From Scytonema millei VB511283 (GTDB lineage: Bacteria; Cyanobacteriota; Cyanobacteriia; Cyanobacteriales; Chroococcidiopsidaceae): a stretch of DNA of 64,000 nucleotides. The notes beneath the pieces are model-generated. The model was not told the DNA's origin and did no database searches. It was given only the letters and a program-made list of their open reading frames with translations. A program made the position numbers and the translations under genes. The stretch is taken from positions 434,001-498,000 of the forward strand of contig NZ_JTJC03000003.1 of NCBI RefSeq assembly GCF_000817735.3, in the 5' to 3' direction. Each line of letters begins with the position of its first letter. Position 1 is the stretch's first letter. Positions 52,195 to 60,901 of this stretch are shown here, in pieces.

Positions 52195-53637
52195 ATGAGT
52201 GCTTTTCCTCCCCTGAATTGGGCAGATATTTGGCTCAGATTGTTATCTGTGCTGTTGTTGATTGCAATTAATGCTTTTTTTGTCACGGCTGAGTTTTCCC
52301 TTGTTTCCGTGAGGCGATCGCGGATTTATCAGTTGGTAGAAGCGGGAGACTGGCAAGCGCTGACAGTACAATCGCTACAACGCAGTCTCGATCGCGTCCT
52401 CTCTACTACCCAACTCGGGATCACTCTTTCTAGTCTTGCCTTGGGTTGGATTGGCGAGAGTACGATGGGCGTACTGGTTGCTGCTTGGTTAGAGCAGTTA
52501 CCCCTACCTGCGGGAGAGCGAGCTTTTATTACCCATGCGATCTCCATTTCAGTTGCTTTTTTTCTAGTTGCCTACTTGCAAATCGTGCTGGGAGAATTGT
52601 GTCCCAAGTCAGTCGCGCTGCTCTACTCCGAGCAACTGGCGCGATTGTTGGGTTCACCCCTCAAAGCGATCGCCCGCATTTTTACGCCCTTTGTCTGGAT
52701 TCTCAACCAATCCACGCGCTTTCTGTTGCGTTTGGTGGGTATTCAATACACGGGACAAGCTTGGAGACCACCAGTCACTCCCGAAGAGTTACAACTGATT
52801 ATTTCTACCGAGCGAGAATCGACTGGCTTAGAAGCAGAAGAACGAGCGTTACTGAATAATATTTTTGAATTCGGTACGGTCAAAGTTGGGGCAGTCATGG
52901 TACAGCGTCCGCAAATTATTGCTTTATCCATGAACGCCACGTTACAAACTCTGTTGCAAGCAGTTGCAGCTACGGGACACTCTCGCTACCCCATTATTGG
53001 TAAATCGTTGGACGAAGTACGGGGCATTATTCACCTCAAAGACCTAGCAGAACCACTCGCTCTAGGAAAAATTTCCCTATCAACAGAAATTTATCCCTGG
53101 ATGCGTCCTGCCCAATTTGTACCGGAACACACCTCATTAGGCGAACTGCTGCCCATCATGCAGCAAAGCCTGAGACATTCCATCCGTGCGGAACGAGCCA
53201 CGATTATAGTTGTCAACGAGTTTGGTGGAACCGTAGGACTAGTGACGCTACAAGATTTAATCGCCGAAATTATTGGCGATGCAGGGGCGATAGAAAGCAC
53301 CGATGAGCTGTTGATCCAGAGTTTAGACGACAGAACATACTTGGTACAGGCACAAATGAACCTAGAAGACCTCAACAAGTTATTGAATTTAGATTTGCCT
53401 CTGAGACAAGATTATCAAACCTTGGGGGGATTTATTTTGTATCAACTACAAGAAATTCCTGCCGTCGGCACAACCTTAAATTATCAAAACCTAGAATTTA
53501 CAATTGTTTCTGTTGAAGGACCTCGCCTTGACGAGATTAAGATTCACCTTTTGAAGGGAGCAGGGAGCAGGGGAAAGAGAGCTGAGGGAGCTGAGGGAGC
53601 TGAGGGAGCTGAGGGAGAAAAGAGAGCTGAGGGGTAG
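52195..53637 (+). CDS. CNNM/CorC-type (HlyC family) membrane protein with a repeat-derived tail
   Basis: The 480-residue product has the DUF21 membrane domain (about 10-195, FFVTAEFSLVSVRRSRI early), two CBS domains (about 215-335, including MVQRPQIIALSMNATLQ and GHSRYPIIGKSLDEVRGIIHLKDL) and the CorC_HlyC domain (about 370-455). Relatives export Mg2+ or Co2+ or act in ion homeostasis. The natural end should be near ...DEIKIHLLK. The last about 27 residues GAGSRGKRAEGAEGAEGAEGEKRAEG are translated GAGCTGAGG repeats that overran the original stop. Confidence 0.88.
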   Translation: MSAFPPLNWADIWLRLLSVLLLIAINAFFVTAEFSLVSVRRSRIYQLVEAGDWQALTVQSLQRSLDRVLSTTQLGITLSSLALGWIGESTMGVLVAAWLEQLPLPAGERAFITHAISISVAFFLVAYLQIVLGELCPKSVALLYSEQLARLLGSPLKAIARIFTPFVWILNQSTRFLLRLVGIQYTGQAWRPPVTPEELQLIISTERESTGLEAEERALLNNIFEFGTVKVGAVMVQRPQIIALSMNATLQTLLQAVAATGHSRYPIIGKSLDEVRGIIHLKDLAEPLALGKISLSTEIYPWMRPAQFVPEHTSLGELLPIMQQSLRHSIRAERATIIVVNEFGGTVGLVTLQDLIAEIIGDAGAIESTDELLIQSLDDRTYLVQAQMNLEDLNKLLNLDLPLRQDYQTLGGFILYQLQEIPAVGTTLNYQNLEFTIVSVEGPRLDEIKIHLLKGAGSRGKRAEGAEGAEGAEGEKRAEG

Positions 53638-53697
53638 AGGAGAAATTACTAGTCACTGATAACTGATAACTGATAACTGATAACTGATAACTGCTCC

Positions 53698-54387
53698 CTA
53701 CTCCCTCCTATAAGGCAAAGGATCTTCCATCCCTAGAGCAGCAAATGCAGCTAGGCGCAGACGGCATGAATCACAAACGCCGCAAGCAAGTTCGTCGCCT
53801 GCGTAGCAAGACCAGGTTTTTTCCCAAGGTACGCCCAATCGATCGCCCAGTTGAATAATTTCGGTTTTTTTCAGCTGAATCAGAGGAGCAACAATTGCGA
53901 TCGCGTTTCCTTCTCGCCCTTGTTTCGTGCCTAAACGAAATACCTCTTGCATAGCTTGGATATAATCGGGACGGCAATCAGGGTAGCCGGAGTAATCGAG
54001 GGCATTTACGCCAATGTAGACGCGGCTAGCGTTTAAAGTTTCAGCATAAGCCAGAGCAAAACTCAAAAAGATTGTATTGCGGGCTGGTACGTAGGTAACG
54101 GGTATATTTTGCGCCATTTCGTCCAGCGATCGCGCTTGGGGTAAATTGATGCTGTCATCAGTTAAAGCAGAACCGCCCCACTGCCGTAGATCGAAAGATA
54201 TGAGTTGATGGTCAACCACTTCAGCCGACTGTGCGATCGTCTTAGCTGCCTCTAATTCTCGGCGATGTCGCTGTTGATAATCAAAAGAAATCGCATAGCA
54301 ATCATAGCCATCTGCCCGTGCTTGGTATAGCACCGTAGATGAGTCCAATCCCCCAGATAGCAAAATTACGGCTTTGTTATTTGTCAT
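53698..54387 (-). CDS. queC: 7-cyano-7-deazaguanine synthase
   Basis: The 229-residue product begins with the PP-loop SGGLDSSTVLYQA and has YAISFDYQQRHRRELEAA and YVPARNTIFLSFALAYAE. The C-terminal zinc site is CYAGDELACGVCDSCRLR. These define QueC, which makes preQ0 from CDG with ATP and ammonia, for queuosine tRNA modification. Length is normal. Its promoter must lie in or beyond the repeat block upstream. Confidence 0.95.
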   Translation of the reverse strand: MTNNKAVILLSGGLDSSTVLYQARADGYDCYAISFDYQQRHRRELEAAKTIAQSAEVVDHQLISFDLRQWGGSALTDDSINLPQARSLDEMAQNIPVTYVPARNTIFLSFALAYAETLNASRVYIGVNALDYSGYPDCRPDYIQAMQEVFRLGTKQGREGNAIAIVAPLIQLKKTEIIQLGDRLGVPWEKTWSCYAGDELACGVCDSCRLRLAAFAALGMEDPLPYRRE

Positions 54388-54720
54388 TGGTCATTTGTTA
54401 TAAGTGGCTAGTGGCTGGTGGCTAGTGGCTAGAAGTAAATAGGGTGTGGAGTGTGGAGTGTGGAGTGTGGAGTGTAGGGTGTAGGGTGTGTGGGAAGTGT
54501 GGGCTGTGGGGTGTAGGGTGTAGGGTGTGTGGGAAGTGTGGGAAGTGTGGGAAGTGTGGGCTGTGGGGTGTAGGGTGTGGGGTGTAGGGTGTGGGGGAAA
54601 GAGAGCTGAGGGAGCGATCGGGAGCTGAGGGGTAGAGGAGAAATTACTAGTCACTGATAACTGGTCACTGATAACTGGTCACTGCTCCCTGCTCCCTGCT
54701 CCCTGCTCCCTTCAAAATAA
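54388..54720. repeat. Large mixed STRR cluster upstream of queC
   Basis: More than 300 bases of several unit types in succession: TAGTGGC, GTGTGGA, GTGTAGG, GGGAAGTGT, GAGCTGAGG, CTGATAA and CTCCCTG. Unit types switch without spacer. Long open frames on both strands here are repeat artefacts. Confidence 0.9.
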
Positions 54721-54980
54721 TGGACGGGAAAAAAAGTGACACAATACCGCTATCGCAGAAACATCGGTAAAATCACAATTAAAAAAGGTATAACCGTAAC
54801 AAAATCAAGACAATCTCAAAAAAAATCTAACAATCTTTGAGATTCTACACAAAGACAAGAATTATGGTATCATCTGGCTGAATTCTAACAGTTGAGAGAT
54901 GAAACCTTAATAACTGGAATGTAGATTACAGAAGCAGTGCAGTAGCGACGATAACTTTTGGTGGTGGAGGAGAAGACTGA
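54721..54980. other. Promoter region of the oxidoreductase gene
   Basis: 260 bases of unique, AT-rich sequence. A GGAGGAG stretch at 54966-54972 serves as ribosome site for GTG 54981. I see no further recognisable element. Confidence 0.5.
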
Positions 54981-56051
54981 GTGCAAAATACCATGTCTAA
55001 GGGGCAAGTAGTCCCGCAGATGCAGCGCAACCAACCTGAAGCAATTAAGATTGGCGTGGTTGGAGTGGGTAATATGGGGCAACATCACGCCCGCGTCCTA
55101 AGTTTACTCAAGGACGTGGAACTTGTGGGTATAGCAGATATCAATGTCGAGCGAGGACTCGATATTGCTAGTAAGTATAGAGTGCGTTTTTTTGAAGACT
55201 ATCGAGATTTACTGCCTCATGTCGAGGCAGTTTGCGTAGCTGTCCCCACTCGCGCCCATTATGCTGTTGGGATGACCTGCCTAAAAGAAGGGGTTCACGT
55301 CCTGATTGAAAAGCCGATCGCTGCTAGTATTTCTGAAGCAGAATCTCTGGTCAATACAGCTGCTCAAGCTCAAAGAATTCTTCAAGTCGGTCATATCGAA
55401 CGCTTCAGCCCAGCATTTCAAGAATTAAGCAAAGTTTTAAAGACGGAGCAATTGATGGCAATCGAGGCTCGTCGCATGAGTCCCGCTGCTCAAAGAGCCA
55501 ATGATGTCTCGGTCGTGTTAGATTTAATGATTCATGACATTGACCTATTGTTAGAATTAGCTGACGCGCCAGTAGTGAAGCTAACTGCCAGTGGTAGCTG
55601 TGGTTCTGATTCAGGATATTTAGATTACGTAACGGCAACTCTAGGTTTTGCGAATGGAATCGTAGCAACGCTGACAGCTAGTAAAGTGACTCACCGCAAA
55701 ATTCGTCGCATCGCTGCCCATTGTAAAAATTCCTTGACTGAGGCAGATTTTCTGAACAATGAAATTCTGATCCACCGTCAAACCACTGCTAACTGTATGA
55801 CAGAACACGGTCAGGTGCTTTACCGTCAAGATGGCTTGATTGAAAAAGTTTACACGAGCAACGCCGATAAACTTTGCGCCGAATTAGAACATTTTGTGAG
55901 CTGCGTGCGTGGTGGTAGCCAGCCCTCTGTAGGAGGAGAACAAGCACTGAAAGCTTTGCGCTTGGCAAGTTTAATCGAGCAAATGGCTGTAGATGGTCAT
56001 GCCTGGAAGCTACCAGAACGGGAGTACGAATATCCAATCGTTGCCGTTTAA
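54981..56051 (+). CDS. Gfo/Idh/MocA-family oxidoreductase
   Basis: The 356-residue product begins after a short tail with IKIGVVGVGNMGQHHARVLSLL (NAD fold) and has VCVAVPTRAHYAVGMTCLKEGVHVLIEKPIAAS, with EKP Lys, and a C-terminal domain with VVLDLMIHDIDLLLEL. These are standard for this family of sugar and inositol dehydrogenases and biliverdin reductase relatives. The substrate cannot be told. GTG 54981 has GGAGGAG eight bases upstream and is preferred over ATG 54993, which would be 20 bases away. A terminator follows. Confidence 0.9.
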   Translation: MQNTMSKGQVVPQMQRNQPEAIKIGVVGVGNMGQHHARVLSLLKDVELVGIADINVERGLDIASKYRVRFFEDYRDLLPHVEAVCVAVPTRAHYAVGMTCLKEGVHVLIEKPIAASISEAESLVNTAAQAQRILQVGHIERFSPAFQELSKVLKTEQLMAIEARRMSPAAQRANDVSVVLDLMIHDIDLLLELADAPVVKLTASGSCGSDSGYLDYVTATLGFANGIVATLTASKVTHRKIRRIAAHCKNSLTEADFLNNEILIHRQTTANCMTEHGQVLYRQDGLIEKVYTSNADKLCAELEHFVSCVRGGSQPSVGGEQALKALRLASLIEQMAVDGHAWKLPEREYEYPIVAV

Positions 56052-56081
56052 CGATTTAGTTTCAATAGGATATTGTTGGTA

Positions 56082-56110
56082 GAAGCACGCAGCCGCGTGC
56101 TTCTTCTTTA
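56082..56110 (+). terminator. Intrinsic terminator
   Basis: A perfect 9-bp stem GAAGCACGC / GCGTGCTTC with loop AGCC is followed by TTCTTTAT, 31 bases after the oxidoreductase stop. Confidence 0.8.
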
Positions 56111-56174
56111 TATATGAAGATACTGCGATCGCCCTGACTGATAGCGGTTTTCGAGTGGGTAAAATACGCGCTCT

Positions 56175-56203
56175 GTAGGGGCGCTTTCTCTGTGCGCCCC
56201 TAC
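56175..56203. repeat. Palindromic repeat (GTAGGGGCGC / GCGCCCCTAC)
   Basis: Inverted arms with a different centre from the copies in cheB (15305) and in the PlsY-PPDK gene (59760). The rest of the gap (56204-56517) holds HIP1-like GCGATCGC octamers and no gene. Confidence 0.75.
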
Positions 56204-56517
56204 AAATGTCACGCACGCAATCGAGAATTGCTATGAAATATAAATCTATGGCGATCGCTCTGTAAATCTATTGCGATCGCTCTAGCTTAAATATCTTAAA
56301 TCAATAACACTCTTAGATAGAGTCAATCGCCTTAGGTTGCGTCGTAGGATGGGGAACCATTACGCCGAACGAGTGACTCAGCTTCAAGTAAGCAGCATTT
56401 GAGAAATAAAACCTGACTTTTTCAGAACTTTGTAGGGTTGAATGCTTGTTTAACCCAACCTATAATTATACACAACTAAACGGTATTGTATTTAAATAGC
56501 TTGAAAAACTAAAAATA

Positions 56518-56844
56518 ATGATCGCTTTTGAAGTCTATTTAAACGGAGAAAAGCTTTGTACAGCAGGTTTGAGAGATTTAAGCGTTCTTACAGCAATTTT
56601 GAACTGGAGACAGCGTCAAGCAGACGCTTCAACTGCAAACCCTGAAGAAATAGATGCTGAAGATTTGAGATTATATGTGGGTGGGATGTTGAATATTGCA
56701 GAAGGTAGTCGAGAATTTCTCAGATGGCTCGATCTCAATCTCGAAGTCGGTGATGAAATAACCATCAAGATTGCAGATGCAAATACTGTAGATATGCCAA
56801 TTAGACGGGAGAAAGTAGAGCTAAATTTCAGTCCTCGAAAGTAG
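56518..56844 (+). CDS. Small soluble protein of unknown family
   Basis: The 108-residue product starts MIAFEVYLNGEKLCTAGLRDLSVLTAIL and has DLRLYVGGMLNIAEGSREFLRWLDLNLEVGDEITIKIAD. The pattern (strand, 'LNG.KLCTAG', helix, strands) looks like a small alpha/beta domain, maybe related to immunity-type or ubiquitin-like folds, but I recognise no family. No signal or membrane segment. ATG 56518 follows AT-rich DNA without a clear ribosome site. Confidence 0.55.
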   Translation: MIAFEVYLNGEKLCTAGLRDLSVLTAILNWRQRQADASTANPEEIDAEDLRLYVGGMLNIAEGSREFLRWLDLNLEVGDEITIKIADANTVDMPIRREKVELNFSPRK

Positions 56845-56973
56845 CAACGATACTGATTATTTTAGGCTTTGCCAGGTAAAACAAGCAGACAAAGAAGATT
56901 ATTCTACGTTATCATCAAGCCAAATTGAAAAAGAAAGACTAAAATCGAATACGGAGATTTTAGCATTCTTAAC

Positions 56974-57132
56974 ATGGGAGGATTTACATCAAGTATGTCC
57001 GACTTGAACCGAGGAATTATGAAGTTCGATGGGGCAGATAGCCCCAAGGTAGTGATTATTTCTACCACACTACTATTAGGAGCGATCGCCGCCTTAATCT
57101 TTTGGGCGCTACGAGTAGCTTATGCTGTTTAG
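56974..57132 (+). CDS. Small single-pass membrane protein (52 residues)
   Basis: The frame reads MGGFTSSMSDLNRGIMKFDG, then a membrane segment VVIISTTLLLGAIAALIFWALRVAYAV at the C-terminus. A later ATG at 56995 (SDLNRG) has GGAGG 13 bases upstream and may be the real start. Its shape (short soluble front, one segment at the end) recalls small photosynthetic or NDH-1 accessory subunits, but I cannot identify it. It precedes the PlsY fusion by 98 bases. Confidence 0.6.
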   Translation: MGGFTSSMSDLNRGIMKFDGADSPKVVIISTTLLLGAIAALIFWALRVAYAV

Positions 57133-57230
57133 TTATTAGTTATCAGTGGCTAGTGACTGGTGACTAGTGGTTAGACCAAAATAAGAATCTAGCCACAAGC
57201 CACTAACTACTAACCACTCATTAGCAATCG

Positions 57231-60134
57231 ATGACTAACATGCAGCAAGTTTGGGGTGTACTTGCGATTTTCATTCTCTGCCCCTGTTTGGGCGGACTAC
57301 CGTTAATTGCTTGGATAACTCGCGCCTTAACAGGGCGACAACTGGAGCGGGTGGGAACTGGTAATATCAGTGTCTCAGCCGCTTTTTATCATGGTGGGAA
57401 GTTAGCGGGCATTTTAGCGGTACTATCGGAGGCATTGAAAGGTATTGCCGCAGTTCTGCTAGCACGGGCATTTTTCCCAACTCAACCAGCGTGGGAATTA
57501 ATTGCCCTAATTGCCTTGGTCATGGGTCGTTACTGGGTTGGGAAAGGCGCGGGAACCACAAATGTTGTTTGGGGTTATGTCGTCCATGATTGGCGAGTCG
57601 CGCTTTTGGTATTTTTAATTGGAGGGATTAGTTTTACTCTGCTGCGGGAAAAAGAGCTGGGAAGATTTGGCGTATTATTTCTCTTTGCCACAATTACGGC
57701 ACTGTTACACTTAAATGATTTTGGCAGAATAGTCGCCGCGATCGCCTTAGCAATATTAATTGGCTGGATTTACAAAAAGATTCCCGACGATCTAGATTTA
57801 TCTCCAACAGCAGGACAAGCCGGATCTGAAAAAATGTTTCGCTTTTTTCGCGGTGATAAGGCAATTGTTTCTCTCGACGACCGACTCGATCCTCAAAAAG
57901 TCGGCGATAAAGCAGCTACTTTGTCTCAACTGAAAAGCTGGGGTTATCCCGTACCGATGGGATGGGTACTCGTGCCAGGAGACGACCCAGAACCTCTAAT
58001 TCAAGCTTTGCAACCTTCAGCTACCCAACCGCTGGTAGTTCGTTCCTCAGCAATTGGAGAAGACTCGGAACAAGCGGCGGCGGCGGGACAGTATGAAACC
58101 GTACTGCAAGTTACCAGTCGCTCTATGTTACGGCAGGCGATCGCCCGTACTCAAGCTTCTTATGACTTGCCAAATGCAGTAGAGTATCGTCGTGCTAGGG
58201 GGCAAATCGATGCAGCAATGGCTGTGTTGATTCAAAAGCAAGTTCAGGGAGTTTTTTCTGGCGTAGCTTTTAGCCGCGACCCAATTACCCAGCAAGGGAA
58301 TGCTGTTGCGATAGAAGCTTTGCCCGGTGAAGCGCAACAGGTAGTTTCGGGACGATTGACTCCAGAACAATATCGGGTTGCGATCGCAGATGTAGAGACA
58401 TTAAATGTAACGTCTTTACAAATGAATGGTGAAGGAGACGTACCGCTAGAACTGATTAAACAAGTTGCCCTCCTCGCCCGCAAAATCGAAGATCGATACC
58501 ACGGTATTCCTCAAGATATTGAGTGGAGTTACGACGGGAGCCAATTGTGGCTGCTGCAATCGCGTCCGATTACAACTCTTCTGCCAATTTGGACGCGCAA
58601 GATTGCGGCTGAAGTGATTCCTGGGGCAATTCGCCCGTTAACTTGGTCGATCAACCGTCCGCTAACTTGTGGCGTGTGGGGGGAGATTTTTACAATTGTT
58701 TTGGGCGATCGCTCGCAAGGATTAGACTTTAACGAAACAGCAACACTGCACTACTCCCGCGCCTATTTCAATGCGTCGTTGTTAGGACAAATTTTTCGAT
58801 TGATGGGTTTGCCTGCGGAAAGCCTGGAGTTTTTGACCAGGGGAGCTAAGTTTAGTAAACCGCCTTTAAGTTCTACGTTAAAAAATGTACCTGGGTTGCT
58901 GCGGTTACTAGGTCGTGAATTGAGTTTAGTCCGAGATTTTCAACAAGACGAGCGGCAGTATTTTCGTCCTGGTTTGGCAAAATTAGAGCAGCGATCGCTA
59001 CAAGAACTCTCTACACAAGAATTGCTAGAACGGATAGAAGGAATTTTATCACTCCTCAAACGGGCTACTTATTATAGTATTTTGGCTCCCTTAAGCGCTG
59101 CCCTACGACAAGCGGTATTTCGAGTCCGAGATGACAAAATCGACAACAGCAAAACGCCAGAAGTAGCCGCATTGCGCGAAATTGCAGCTTTGGCAAAAAA
59201 AGCTCGAAAAATCGCGCCGCAATTATCTCCAGAACGAGCATTTGAGCAGTTGGAGGACACTGCGCCCGGGAGAGAAATTTTGCAGCAGTTCGAGCAATTG
59301 CTCGATCGCTACGGCTATTTGAGTCAGGTAGGCACAGATATCGCGGTTCCCACTTGGAAGGAGGAACCGCAGGTAGTACGAGAATTATTTATGCAGATGT
59401 TGAGCGTGGAGGAAGGCAGTTTTAGAAGCGATCGCTTAGAAATGCAACGCAGTACAACGAGAGTTCAGCAACGCATAGATCTTAAAGGGCGAGTTACGCA
59501 AGTATACAGCCGCTTATTAGCAGAATTACGCTGGTGTTTCGTGCGACTAGAGGAGATATCTTTGCACTCAGGGCAATTATCTCAACCTGGTGATATTTTC
59601 TTTTTAGAATTTCCTGAAGTTCAACGAGTTGTTGCTGAAGATGTGGAGTTTATATCTCAATTAACACAATTAGTCGAAGCGAGGCGATCGCAATTCGATC
59701 GAGACAGTCAACTCAACCCCATACCTCCCCTCATTTACGGCAATTCTCCCCCAACTCTTGTACGGGCGCACAGCAGTGCGCCCCTACCTTCCCTCACTCC
59801 TCACTCCTCACTCCTCCAAGGAATTCCCGCTAGTTCCGGTCAAGTCACGGGAACGATCGTCGTGTTGCACGATTGGCAAATGCTGCCAGAGATCGATAAA
59901 ACAACAATTTTAGTCGTACCTTACACCGATTCCGGTTGGGTAGCCGCGATCGCTAGGGCTGGAGGATTGATCGCCGAAGTCGGAGGAAGATTATCTCATG
60001 GGGCGATCGTAGCGCGAGAGTATGGCATTCCTGCGGTGATGGATGTGCGCGACGCAACTCATTTATTGCGCGACGGTCAGCAGGTGCGGCTCGACGGTCA
60101 ACAGGGTACGGTAGAGATTCTCGACAGCGATTGA
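57231..60134 (+). CDS. PlsY-type acyltransferase fused to a PEP-synthase/PPDK-type phosphotransferase
   Basis: The 967-residue product has a PlsY-like N-terminal membrane domain (about 1-190, five to six segments; VGTGNISVSAAFYHGG resembles the GSGNIGATN loop, and MGRYWVGKGAGTTN a second loop). An ATP-grasp PPDK N-terminal domain follows (about 215-450, LVVRSSAIGEDSEQAAAAGQYETVL, VFSGVAFSRDP, DIEWSYDGSQLWLLQSRPIT). A helical region is next, then a PEP-utilising swivel domain with the phospho-histidine His923 in GGRLSHGAIVAREYGIPAV. No PEP-binding barrel. PlsY moves acyl from acyl-phosphate to glycerol-3-phosphate; here a phosphoryl relay may act with it. A short repeat-derived stretch (about residues 843-863) precedes the swivel domain. 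Confidence 0.85.
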   Translation: MTNMQQVWGVLAIFILCPCLGGLPLIAWITRALTGRQLERVGTGNISVSAAFYHGGKLAGILAVLSEALKGIAAVLLARAFFPTQPAWELIALIALVMGRYWVGKGAGTTNVVWGYVVHDWRVALLVFLIGGISFTLLREKELGRFGVLFLFATITALLHLNDFGRIVAAIALAILIGWIYKKIPDDLDLSPTAGQAGSEKMFRFFRGDKAIVSLDDRLDPQKVGDKAATLSQLKSWGYPVPMGWVLVPGDDPEPLIQALQPSATQPLVVRSSAIGEDSEQAAAAGQYETVLQVTSRSMLRQAIARTQASYDLPNAVEYRRARGQIDAAMAVLIQKQVQGVFSGVAFSRDPITQQGNAVAIEALPGEAQQVVSGRLTPEQYRVAIADVETLNVTSLQMNGEGDVPLELIKQVALLARKIEDRYHGIPQDIEWSYDGSQLWLLQSRPITTLLPIWTRKIAAEVIPGAIRPLTWSINRPLTCGVWGEIFTIVLGDRSQGLDFNETATLHYSRAYFNASLLGQIFRLMGLPAESLEFLTRGAKFSKPPLSSTLKNVPGLLRLLGRELSLVRDFQQDERQYFRPGLAKLEQRSLQELSTQELLERIEGILSLLKRATYYSILAPLSAALRQAVFRVRDDKIDNSKTPEVAALREIAALAKKARKIAPQLSPERAFEQLEDTAPGREILQQFEQLLDRYGYLSQVGTDIAVPTWKEEPQVVRELFMQMLSVEEGSFRSDRLEMQRSTTRVQQRIDLKGRVTQVYSRLLAELRWCFVRLEEISLHSGQLSQPGDIFFLEFPEVQRVVAEDVEFISQLTQLVEARRSQFDRDSQLNPIPPLIYGNSPPTLVRAHSSAPLPSLTPHSSLLQGIPASSGQVTGTIVVLHDWQMLPEIDKTTILVVPYTDSGWVAAIARAGGLIAEVGGRLSHGAIVAREYGIPAVMDVRDATHLLRDGQQVRLDGQQGTVEILDSD

Positions 60135-60149
60135 ATAAATTTCAAAGGG

Positions 60150-60290
60150 AGTAGGGAGTAGGGGAACCCATACTTAAAAGTATGGGATTGAAACATAGAC
60201 CAATCATGTCTCTTCCTCCAGATCTCTGATAAATTTTTTCTACCCCCTGCTCCCTACTCCCTGTTCCCTACTCCCTGTTTCGGTCATTTT
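60150..60290. repeat. STRR arms flanking a CRISPR-repeat-like hairpin
   Basis: GGGAGTA units to the left and CTCCCTG units to the right (60240-60285) face each other around a unique hairpin (60167-60186) and about 50 bases. Confidence 0.75.
60167..60194. other. Orphan hairpin ending ATTGAAAC
   Basis: CCCATACTT and AAGTATGGG form a 9-bp stem with an AA loop, directly followed by ATTGAAAC, the usual 3' end of cyanobacterial CRISPR repeats. There is only one copy and no spacer array or cas gene, so a CRISPR call is not made. Confidence 0.4.
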
Positions 60291-60901
60291 GTTCTGAATC
60301 ACAGAATACATAGTTGTAAAACTTAACTTTAGATGTGAATTAATGTTCGATTTAGTACAAAGCGTAAATCGTAGACTTCTAAAAGTTTAAGGAATTTAAA
60401 AAGCTAATACCAGCAATTATACTCATTAAATCTCATTTAACGCTCGACAAGCAAAAATACATTGGGATCGATTGATAGTTATGATAAACAACTTGCACTG
60501 CTATAGGAATAAATAGGCGATCGCAGCGGTTGTTCAGAGGTAACCAATATTAACTATAGATAGTTCAATAGGCAATTGAAAAACCATAAACTTTTGCTTA
60601 TCAAAGCGATATTAGATTTATTTAACTGTCACTCGTTAAAAGTTAACAAATTTTGCACTAAAAGCTGTAAGCTTATTAAAACAACATGAATTTTGGTTTT
60701 CGTTGTCTCTTAAAGACTCGATTTGTATGTAGCTAAGTTGTGAAATTTCAACTTTGCAACTTCCCAGCTACGACCACCTATTTCGCTGAGCCAAACCAGT
60801 ATTTTAGATCGAACCATGCATTTTATATGCAAGAAACTCAACAGTTTCATTGCATAGATTTGCCTTGATATAAACCATTGAATGTGCTTGAGGAAGGTTT
60901 T
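60291..60901. other. Upstream region of nrtA
   Basis: About 600 bases of AT-rich unique sequence, likely holding the nitrate-responsive promoter. I looked for the NtcA site GTA-N8-TAC and did not find a convincing one; a TGAAATTTCA palindrome lies near 60747. No open frame of note. Confidence 0.5.

Noticed and set aside
54391..54654. Minus-strand open frame rich in His-Thr-Ser repeats
   Set aside because: It lies wholly in STRR units (TGTGTAGGG type) and has no normal composition or ribosome site.
60167..60194. CRISPR array
   Set aside because: Only one repeat-like hairpin, no second copy at spacer distance, no cas genes.
60291..60901. NtcA operator upstream of nrtA
   Set aside because: No GTA-N8-TAC match with a suitable -10 box could be found by eye.
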